From NCBI RefSeq assembly GCF_024763615.1, contig NC_077223.1, positions 23,870,001 through 23,934,000 on the forward strand: a stretch of DNA of 64,000 nucleotides, in the 5' to 3' direction. The DNA comes from Phlebotomus papatasi (Eukaryota > Arthropoda > Insecta > Diptera > Psychodidae). The notes under the pieces are model-generated. The model was not told the DNA's origin. It ran no database searches and was given only the letters and a program-made list of their open reading frames with translations. Of the stretch, positions 56,001 through 64,000 are shown piece after piece. A program made the translations under genes and the position numbers. Position 1 is the first letter of the stretch; each line of letters begins with the position of its first letter.

Positions 56001-59000
56001 ATTAATCTAATTCAAAACCTGCTCCAAATGGAAATTTTTTGCTATTCCAAATGGAAACGTCACTGTTTTCCTGATAAATACAGTACTAAATTACTATATT
56101 TATATATTTTCTATACCACAGTTTCATTATTTAGTTACTTTTGCTCCAAATAAATCGAAAATCCATTAATATTCACAAATTTTAATTTGTTAATTTCTCA
56201 GAAAAATTAAAAGTGTACCTTATCACCATCGAATTTTTCATCGATCGACCATGTTTTTATCAATGAAAAACACAATAAGATGACTGTTGTTTATTCGTTT
56301 TGTTTAACATTTGTCATATTTCTGGCTAATTTTGGTTAAATTAAGTGCTAATCTTTATTGTTAACGGCACGTAAAGTTTTCAAATGAAATAATTACCTAT
56401 TTCATGAAAAAAAAAGGGTTTTTCTGAAGTGTCTGAAAATGCTTCAATAGGAAACCCCGGAAATATGATTTTTTTTGGTGAGATTTTCTTATTGTCTCAG
56501 ATGGGAAAGGAGAAAAGACCAGGAATAAGAACAAATCCTGCACTCAGGAGCAACTTAACAAGGTTTTGGAAGCCTTTCGTCGCGGTTTCACTTACACTGT
56601 TTGTCTCCAATTACAAACTTTCCCTTGTCTCCATTTGGATTAATTTGTTTCCAATAGAAGAATTTTACGCTCGTGTATTTTTCTTGTATTTAAGAAGTTT
56701 TCAAATTATATCTAAAGAATTTTCACTAAATAGTAACATTCTAGAAGAGTCAAGGAGCAAATTTATGTAATTTTCTTCAGAAAAATATGAACTTAATGTG
56801 TTGAATCTTCTGTTAAAGTTAAAGCGTCTGGAAATGGTTTTGAATTAGAACATTAACCCTAGCTTGAACTTTTTCGCATCTGTTTGGACTCTGGATGCCC
56901 AAGGAAAAAATGCAAACTATAAGGACGACGTCCAAATCTGGAATATTTTTTTAATACAAAAAACTGATTAATTTTTGAGTTACAATATTTTTAAACAAAA
57001 GTCATGAAATTGACTCGTTGGATGCGTTGGATATTTTACGGTCCGGATAGTGTTAATTTGATTACATCCCTTCTCCTCCTTACCTCTTGATCATTCTAGA
57101 GCTGTACAGAAAAGCTGTTATTTTTATCTTACAGAAGATTTTTAGAAATGGACTACGAGCATAAGTTGTTCTTGTACAATATCTAAACGTTGGTACCTCG
57201 TAGGATTTTTCCAATAAGTAAGCCCACATGGCTAAATTAGTGACCAGAACGCAATTGAAATTACCGTTGGCATGACGTTTTATTTAATTATTTTTCAACG
57301 GCTTTCTCTCCCGAAGTATATGCCAAATTTAAAATTCATTCCAATCTTATAGAAAGTACGTTGAACCCTCAAAATATCACAGCCTAGATATTACTTTCCC
57401 AGATCATTAATAAATACAAATTAAATCAAATATATAATACGAAAAAAAAAACGTTTTTGCGATTGATTCTTTTCAAAGTATCCGGATCCGAATGATAATT
57501 TCTCCTATTGAAAATTGCTAAAAAATTGTTTAGAATTCAGACCTTTAGTACCAAAAACATAATTTGCGGTTGTGATTTACATCCAAGAGCTACTGCTATT
57601 TTTGGACTTTTGGTATTGGTATTAATTTAAAATACACTTATTTTTCTCTCAGTATTGCTTCCTGATGGCTGCGAAAATTCTTAGTATATTTAAATATTTT
57701 CAATCAATATTTAGTCAACAAACACAAGTAAAAAATTTCAAACTTTTTCCACAATTTGTGTAAGTTATTTAACAGCCAGATGCAATGAATCACCTGGAAG
57801 TTTATTACTTAAGCTTCTGTGTGTTTTTTTGAAGCTGTGAATGAGTAGCCCCTCTGTGGACCCAGAAAATTCATGGAAGTCCGCTAAAATCTTCACAATT
57901 CTCTGCGATCTCTTTCACTCCGCAGGGTGGCTTCCGTGCGACAGTATGGACGGATGTTTTTCAAACAATCGCTATGTTTGGGTCGATAATTGTGGTGCTA
58001 ATAAAAGGCACTATGGAGATAAGCGAAGAAATTGGCTTTGATGGCATTTTCCGCAACACCTACGAGAGGGATCGCTATGAATTTCCCACGTAAATCACAC
58101 ACTAATAAACCCCTTAAGGGCCTCCTAAATGTTGGAGGATAATGCGACCGAATTAGTGTTAACTTGTGCAACTTGTAGATTTAACATTGATCCCACTATA
58201 CGGCACTCCTTCTGGTCCATCACTTTCGGAGGCGTCGGCTACTGCGGTTACATCTTCTGCAATCAGAATGTCGTCCAGCGGTATCTGTCCCTGCCAACTA
58301 TGCAGAAAGTCCATCGTGCAGCCTGGCTTTCCGTGGGCATCTTTGTCACCATCTACTTTCTCAGTATCTACGGAGGATCCTTGCTTCTGGCCACCTTCAC
58401 TGACTGCGATCCCAAGATGGCTGGTTTCATCCGGGAACACGATCAGCTAATCCCTTTCTTTGTGCTGCTCATCTCCCGAAATCTACCCGGACTAGCGGGA
58501 ATCTTTATCGGAGGGATGTTTTGTGCTGCACTCAGTTCAATGTCCACTTTTCTCAACTCTATGGCTGCTGTGGTACTCGAAGACTTCTTCAAACCCCTAG
58601 CCAGAAAGAAGCTCAGTATGCGTGCCAAAAATTGGATCATGAGGGGCGTTGTGGTTGTCTTTGGACTGCTCTGTATCCCATTAATGGCCATCGCTGAGAA
58701 ATCCAACACAATCATGCAGCTGACAAATAGTTTTGAGGGGGTTACTAGTGGTTCCGTCCTAGGAATCTTCATCCTGGGCATTTTCTTCCCCAGCATCAAC
58801 GGAAGCGTAAGTTAGAACCTCTCTAGCATAGCCAAAATTACGTTCCTAACAAAATTTATCTGATTTATCCCTAGTGTGCCCTTACAGGAGGCATCGCAGG
58901 ACTGATTCTCATGGGGTGGATTAGTTTTTCCGCCCAGAGTGCTATTGCAGCTGGTGATATAGTGTTCGAGACAAAGCCTCTATCTCATGAAGCTTGTCCA

Positions 59001-59053
59001 GATCTCTTCAACGTCACAGTCAATCTCAATGAGACATCGTTAGAGACAGAAAG
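52863..59053 (+). CDS. SLC5 family sodium/solute symporter, 3' end outside window
   Basis: Sodium-coupled solute symporter in the plasma membrane, closest in pattern to the insect SLC5A5/6/8/12-like group (iodide, multivitamin, monocarboxylate type); substrate not predictable. Six exons: 52863-53020, 53098-53414, 53495-53562, 57926-58089, 58179-58806, 58875-59053, phases 2,1,0,2,0,2, all with GT donors and AG acceptors; 504 residues. First helix about 12-32; family-type YHYLEKRFDWRVRLFGS at 118-134; IGGFRATVWTDVFQ at 181-194; DCDP at 311-314; DQLIPFFV at 324-331; sodium-site serines in AALSSMSTFLNS at 352-363. Two N-glycosylation motifs (NVT 491-493, NET 497-499) sit in the last loop. Family members reach about 580-620 residues, so the final helix and tail are missing; no fitting exon was found up to 64000. 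Confidence 0.9.
53098..53414 (+). CDS. SLC5 transporter exon 2 (residues 53-159)
   Basis: Follows a 77-base intron with acceptor ttgcag. Encodes MSVIPVGMSILASTLSAIG, the ISxxSFLSA-like sodium-symporter segment, then two further helices and the YHYLEKRF loop. Ends CAAG/GTGAGA, phase 1. The bases just 5' in the same frame (53021-53097) are intron. Confidence 0.92.
53495..53562 (+). CDS. SLC5 transporter exon 3 (residues 159-181)
   Basis: A 68-base exon after an 80-base intron (acceptor ttttcag). Encodes VTGTNVHITSSILVSIVVLY, the conserved (V/I)TGxNxH motif and one helix. Donor ATA/GTGAGT, phase 0. Missed by ORF scanning because it is short. Confidence 0.9.
55735..55920. mobile_element. MITE with GGGTAGATGGCCCATTTAATG ends
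   Basis: Inverted ends gggtagatggcccatttaat and ggcattaaatgggttatcta, about 186 bases, noncoding. Another TA-GGG-type family. Confidence 0.75.
56395..56850 (+). pseudogene. pogo-like remnant, inverted copy of 2390-2860
   Basis: Same sequence as the minus strand at 2390-2860, for example atgggaaaggagaaaagacc after a ttgtctcag acceptor-like site, and gtttgtctccaattacaaac. A 113-codon ORF across it (56429-56770) is not a host gene. It may be part of a larger transposon whose other pieces are lost. Confidence 0.5.
57926..58089 (+). CDS. SLC5 transporter exon 4 (residues 182-236)
   Basis: Joins in phase 0 across a 4.4 kb intron (acceptor actccgcag). Encodes GGFRATVWTDVFQ, the well-conserved (I)GGLKAVxWTDxxQ motif, the following helix and a charged loop. 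Donor CCCAC/GTAAAT splits the Thr-236 codon. Confidence 0.9.
58179..58806 (+). CDS. SLC5 transporter exon 5 (residues 236-445)
   Basis: Largest exon, after an 89-base intron (acceptor acttgtag). Contains FNIDPTIRHSFWS, the QNVVQRYLSLPTMQKVHRAAW loop region, SIYGGSLLLATF, DCDP, and SSMST at 355-359 within the helix whose Ser/Thr residues coordinate sodium in LeuT-fold symporters. It ends at GGAAGC/GTAAGT, phase 0. Confidence 0.94.
58875..59053 (+). CDS. SLC5 transporter exon 6 (residues 446-505, incomplete gene)
   Basis: After a 68-base intron (acceptor ccctag). Encodes CALTGGIAGLILMGWISF, corresponding to the NAKGAxxGG helix of relatives, then a loop with two N-glycosylation motifs. Donor GAAAG/GTGAGA, phase 2. 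The next exon is not seen in the remaining 4.9 kb. Confidence 0.88.
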
Positions 59054-60187
59054 GTGAGAATAGGCCAGGTTAATTTAACTAATTCCCATGTTTATGTGAG
59101 ATAATCACTTGAGAACAATGATTCATCCTTAGAAATTTCCAAAAGACGTCATCACTTTTTTTTTCCTTAATTTCCGAAACACAAAGACGTCCATTCGTCC
59201 ATTAGGTAGCCCCCCAATATCAACTAAAATTCCAACCGTAAGGAGTATTGATTTTGTAATAGGAACTTATGGAAAATTTCCACAATTCGATATGATAACT
59301 ATATATATGCCAAAAAACGTGATTCATTTTTATATATAGCTGGTATCTGAAGCCAATTCAAGATCGACATGTGCTAATTAATCACCCGATATTGATATAA
59401 ACCAATTTAACAAGAAATATTTTTGGTTATCGATTGCTCTGTTATTATGTTTTATTCAATAAATGCAACTTGTAAGGAATTTACCAAAACAATTAATTTT
59501 ATTTCCCTGTCGGTCAATTGTTTTTAAATTAGATTTTTTTTTAATTAATTCTGACTTTTATAATAAATTAGAAAATTTGAACAAACTTAATTTACTAAAA
59601 TATTTTATAACATTTTTAAAAGTTTGTTAATAAATATTTTTACCGGAATTATTCTTATGCAGTATGATCAAATTTTTCTTTTATGAATAAATTTTCCAAA
59701 CCGACTTTAATGATTAAAAATATCTCATCAAAATCTAAAAAAAAAATGGTATTATCTTATAAAAAAAATTTGAAATTACGCAAAATGTCTATGAACTAAT
59801 GAAAATATTGCTCTAGAATTATCATTATTTACTTCACAATTTTGCAGAGAAAACAGAGTAGTATTAAAGAAAAAGAAGTAGAGAAATAGATAAGACTCCG
59901 CGGACTGCTCAAACTTGTGAATTAAATTTCACGATTCAAATTTTAAATCATTCTTTAATTGATCTTTTTTCCACAAAAATAAAAGAATTCAATATCTAAT
60001 AGAACCAATAGAAATAAATCAATTTGTTTGTGGCAATATTCCGGGTAACTTTCATGCCATTTCAAAGACTAGATTTCCAAATTAAACAAGGTTTGGGACG
60101 TTTGGGAACAAGTAATATAATTTAAATTATAGAAACTTATTGTGCACTGCTTGGAAATGCCTCTTTTCAAAAGATGAGGCACAATAC
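59054..60187 (+). other. SLC5 gene intron 6, 5' part
   Basis: Highly AT-rich, with no fitting phase-2 acceptor exon. Presumed intron because the gene lacks its C-terminus. Confidence 0.5.
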
Positions 60188-60189
60188 GT

Positions 60190-60425
60190 AGGGTAAAGTG
60201 GTACAAGTTGGACAATGGTACAATTTGGACAGGGCTTTTTGTCTTGATAAATTTAGTACTTCATTTTTATTTGTATATTTTTAATGCTTTAGTTTTATAA
60301 TTTGATTCCTTGTGCTTAAAAACAAATTTTGTACTGTATTTATCAAGAGAAAAGCCATGTCCAACTTGTACCGGCGAATTGTCCAACTTGTAACACTAAT
60401 TCCAAATTATATCACTCTACACCCT
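60190..60425. mobile_element. TIR element, GGGTAAAGTGGTACAAGTTGG family
   Basis: Left end tagggtaaagtggtacaagt, right end tcactctacaccctag, with tandem 'tccaacttgta' and 'acaagttggaca' units forming the subterminal repeats. About 235 bases. Confidence 0.65.
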
Positions 60426-60458
60426 AGACATACCACAAAAAATCTATATTTACTGCTA

Positions 60459-60673
60459 GGGGGAAGTGGGGCACCTTTGAAAGTGGGGTACCTTTGAAAT
60501 TGATATTTTTCTCCTATATTTAAGTGGATCTGAGCCATGCCAAAATGTGATTTAGCTTCTCAATATGTTTGTGCAGCTAAATTATGTCACGATAAGGCTA
60601 AATGTTAATTAAAAATAGGTGAAAAATGCCAATTTCAAATGTGCCCCACTTTCAAAGGTGCCCCACTTCCCCC
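60459..60673. mobile_element. MITE, GGGGGAAGTGGGGCACCTTTG family
   Basis: 215 bases, ends GGGGGAAGTGGGGCACCTTT and AAAGGTGCCCCACTTCCCCC, TA at both borders. The subterminal block repeats 'aaagtggggtacctttgaaa'. Fragments at 29340 and 34793. Confidence 0.9.
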
Positions 60674-61228
60674 TACTCTATTTTTTATCAAAATTCCAAG
60701 ATTCCGGTAATTTATCACTCGTAGGTCACATCAAATAAGCATTATTCTCAAAGTAGGTCCCGGTCAAAATCCCGAATATCAAAATTTCGAACGCCACAAT
60801 CCTGAATTCTTAAATGTGACATCCTCCGTATTATTTCGTCCGTTTTAGGATTTTGACCTTAAGGATTTTGACTGCCATCGTCTCAAAATTACAAACTTAT
60901 CCGTAATTCAAACATTTTTCAGATCATCCTACGCTTATTCAAATCTGTTGATAAATGTGTTTTCCACAAAAGAATCAAACAGTTTGAACATAAACCCACA
61001 TTAACCCTTCATACTCTTCTGTAAGTGATTTTTTCTTAAAATAATTTTAACTCTGAAAAATCACATGAAGAACGCGCCATCAAAATTACCAATTATGGGC
61101 CAATTTTGTATTTATGATCCTAGAAGCTAGTGCAGAACGACTAGGTTGAATATTTTTACAGTAAAGACAAGGTTTTTGATTACATATCTTATGCCTAATG
61201 GCCTCTACATACTAGAGAAATTTATGTC

Positions 61229-62685
61229 CACTGAAAAAAATATGGCCACCCATTCTGGTAATGTTATTATACCAGCTGAAAATCCCCATACATTAGTGGA
61301 AAATATTTTCCTATCAGACATGCAAAAAACTGAATGTTGCTCATGTTTTACTGAAGAAGACAAAATTTTGAAAATTTGCTCCATCAGTACAAAAATTATA
61401 CCAACGCCGTAAAAGTTTTTTTTTCGCCCTTGGTAAAATAAAATACCAATGAATGCTGAAATGTTTTCAATGGTTATATATTTTACACTCTGCGAAATAA
61501 AAATAAACATATTCCAGCTCCGGTTATATAGTTTACTGAATACAGTAAGAATCTACATATAGTTGTCACTTTCTCTAGTCGTCTCTTTCTTACGCTCTAC
61601 ACAAAGTGAGACAGTTCGCTCTGCGCAGAAGCGTCAGTTCCAATTTTTGCAAGTGACTGTGCAAACGTGACAAATATTTTTGCCGGTTTTGTGGGGAAAA
61701 TTAGGTTTTCCTGAGTTTTTCATCGCGTTCAAAGGTGAGTAATGGATTCATCAATGTATTTATCTTGTTTGTTAGTGAATTTTACGATTATAATTAAATG
61801 AAAGAATGAGTTTGTCCAGAAAACTTAAACCTAACCTATAAAATTTCTTGTGAAAAAAATGGGAAAAAACTTTTTTTTTATTTCTTATCATTGCAGATGA
61901 AGGATTCACATTCACATCCAGAGACTCATTTCTTTGTATTACGTACAAGAGTTTGAAGAATGTGATTTTGAAAAGTGGTCAACGAGACGTCTTTTGGACA
62001 AATGTTAGCAACCTCGGGAAACGCTCTCTTCCTACACCGTGGAGCACAAAAGGTGTCTTTTTTATTAAAACCAGTTATGTGAGGCTGCTGATGGTTAGCA
62101 CTGAGAAGCTAAAATGTTCGAAGATGTCTGCAGGATTAGAAACTACTTAATGGACTCTAGGACTACTTCATGGCATGAAAGTTTGAAGCTCAAAGATTCC
62201 CGGATGCATTCAAAGTTTTGCGGAGATAACTGAAGAATTTCATGCCCAATTTCTGAAAAAAAGAAAAAAAGGCTACGGAAGAGAGACAAGTTCCCTTGCT
62301 AAAGTAATCTGTATCAAGATTAAGTAGCACTATTAAATATATTTTTTTTATTTAAAATCACATATTGTGTCTTCTTATATACGTAAAATGGGTGTACTTA
62401 TTTTACTGAAAATGGACAATATTGTACTGAAAAGAATAGATCCACAATACCAGAGCCGAAATAAGTTTGTCGTGATTGGTAAAACATTATCTTGTTTCAG
62501 TCATAAAATATCACCAAAAAAGTCAAAAGAAGTCCATAAATATTTTTCCGTGCTGGTATAACTTTTTGCTTTGTCAGTATAATTTTTACCAAAAAGCTAA
62601 TACGTTGTACAAGGACTAAAAGCGTTAATCATATAACCAGAGCCGTCTAAATTTATGTCGGGACTGGTAATATTTTTTTTCAGTG
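61229..62685 (+). mobile_element. TIR-bounded element containing an apparent promoter, exon and intron
   Basis: Ends CACTGAAAAAAATATGGCC and TTACCAGT-like ...ATTTTTTTTCAGTG are imperfect inverted repeats, supported by further inverted subterminal pairs (ttataccagct near 61271 and gctggtataac near 62553). The interior holds a GC-richer stretch with an initiator-like gcgtcagttcc (about 61629-61639), a donor AAAG/GTGAGT at 61734/61735 and an acceptor tatcattgcag at 61896. The following exon starts with ATG but opens only 19 codons; a second ORF at 61953-62150 (65 codons) is unrecognised. Confidence 0.5.
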
Positions 62686-62804
62686 TCTGTATGAAAGAGT
62701 TTTTCCTACTCAAGCATAGCGAATTTGGTTCAATATGGACATCAATTTCTCTGGTGGGTAGAGAATCAGTTTTTCTGATTCTGGTTTTATCTTACACGGT
62801 AAAA

Positions 62805-63590
62805 AAATTCGACACATTTTTTTCAAAAATTAGCTCGTCCACGGACACCCAAATTTTTGTCATAATCTTATTCCTTTTACGAAAACTTAGGAAGATTCTC
62901 AACATTAGTAACAAATTTGTTCCAAAAAAACAGCTCGTCCATGGATATTGAAAATTGTTGGAATAAATTTGTACCTTCTAGGAGAAACAAAAAAACACCC
63001 AATATTAGTAACGAATTAGTTCTGAAGGCCACCATCGAAGCGAGGAGGACGCCAAAATTGTGGAAATTTTCGAGCTACAATATTTAGTTTCACTTTTTTT
63101 AATTTCGAGGTTCCCGATATTTCTTTCCTTCCCCTCCTGATGCCAGCACTCGCATATGGTTTTGTAATGCACTCGTCTGTATAAAATACTATTAAGTTGA
63201 CTTTTATTTGATGTTCTTCATGCACTTTCGCCATAGAAATCCATCTCAACTGAAGTATAGGCCTTAGCCGTAAGACGAAAGGGACGAAATCCTTTAAATT
63301 ACACAAATTTGTTCCAGAAAATGGAAACAAAATATCTACATTCGGTTCCAACTTTTAGAGACAAATTTATATAAAACGAAATCGACACAAATTTGTAGAT
63401 ATTCCACCGTATCAAAACGGTTCTAAAAGAAAACTTTAAGAGAATTATCGCTATATTTCGTAACAGAACCGTAAAAAAAAATATTGGAACAAAGAAATAT
63501 CTTTTCCAGGTACATACTTGTTCTACAAAAAATTGTTCAAAATAAAATTTGTTCCAATATTTTTGTCAGTGTCCAAAAGTTTTTACTGTA
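62805..63590. mobile_element. TIR element, CACGGTAAAA family, copy 2 (reversed)
   Basis: Begins CACGGTAAAAAAATTCGAC and ends CCAAAAGTTTTTACTGTA with TA on both sides; 786 bases. The body is the reverse complement of 17505-18369, including the cagctcgtccatgga and gttccaa units. Confidence 0.75.
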
Positions 63591-64000
63591 TACAACAACT
63601 GATCTAAGCCGCAATTCCCAAATTATTGACTGCAATAGAATAATTTTAAATAGAATATAATTTTTAATTTTGAGTTTTTCTGTGTTTTCTGAGTGAATCG
63701 CAGATAATACCACGACGAAGTGCTTTTCTCCTTCTCTTTGGCCATCTGAAATAGTGATGGAATCTCCAAAATTCAAAATCATATTCTATTCCAAATTACC
63801 TCACTATCACTGTAACGTACAAATAACAATTCCCGGATTATCCATGGACTTATTATGCTTATTATATTTGGAAATTGGACGAAAGGGTTGTTGGTGAAAT
63901 TGTACGAGCTTCATGCCAGAGGTAGACAGATTTTTTAGTGACATTTTGACTGAGGATGGTTGAATTAGAAGAAATCATTCTTTTAAAGTTTAGGCTATTA
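63591..64000. other. window end, probable intron of the SLC5 gene
   Basis: Contains a fragment of the GAAGAAGTAC foldback family (about 63690-63810) and otherwise nothing recognised. Confidence 0.4.

Larger units (their letters stand above)
53563..57925 (+). other. SLC5 gene intron 3
   Basis: 4.4 kb intron containing a GTGGCCTGTC-family MITE (about 54640-54836), a TIR element at 55735-55920, a pogo-like remnant at 56395-56850 and fragments of the GTCTTCAGAC family. No exon of the transporter is needed within it, because phase and motif continuity are kept from Ile-181 to Gly-182. Confidence 0.7.

Noticed and set aside
56429..56770. 113-codon ORF as an SLC5 exon or host gene
   Set aside because: It is an inverted copy of the repeat at 2390-2860 and does not continue the transporter.
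58159..58799. Minus-strand ORFs opposite the SLC5 exons
   Set aside because: Shadow frames of exon 5; the plus-strand protein matches the family throughout.
1..64000. CRISPR array, operon or prokaryotic defence system
   Set aside because: Spliced animal genes, no ribosome-binding-site/gene clusters and no regularly spaced repeats.

Overview
The window is animal genomic DNA, very AT-rich, with spliced genes, short 60-110 nt introns mixed with multi-kilobase ones, and dense small inverted-repeat transposons. The two recognisable proteins are insect-like: an annexin B9 orthologue and an SLC5-type sodium/solute symporter. I read it as an insect, most likely a fly (perhaps a nematoceran). The species cannot be fixed from the sequence.

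Region by region. About 1-32.9 kb holds no recognised host gene. It contains tRNA-derived SINE sequence, many MITEs, a 1.86 kb palindromic Tc1-like element (24.24-26.10 kb), a broken non-LTR reverse-transcriptase remnant (26.45-27.54 kb), a piggyBac-like TTAA element with two nested transposons (11.69-13.53 kb), and a pogo-like element (30.57-31.78 kb) inserted into one unit of a tandem duplication. Two less AT-rich islands (15.86-17.05 and 19.7-20.4 kb) could carry 5' exons of an unidentified gene, probably on the minus strand; this is weak.

About 32.96-49.33 kb is the annexin B9 gene on the plus strand: a probable noncoding first exon, three coding exons (171 + 136 + 18 residues) and an AATAAA signal. 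Its last intron uses a GC donor. Another splice acceptor 106 nt after that donor precedes a short sequence resembling the terminal exon but frame-shifted. Its introns hold several foldback elements.

About 52.86 kb to beyond the window end is an SLC5 family transporter on the plus strand. Six exons give 504 residues, including the sodium-site region. The C-terminal exon or exons were not found and probably lie past 64 kb.

The two genes lie head to tail about 3.5 kb apart, with no evident functional link. No CRISPR array, operon, intact rRNA or functional tRNA gene was seen. The most unusual material is the mobile DNA: nested insertions with readable target duplications and pre-insertion sites, long hairpin-forming palindromes inside and outside introns, and many MITE families with nearly the same outermost bases (TA then GGGGAAAGTG-like) but different interiors.
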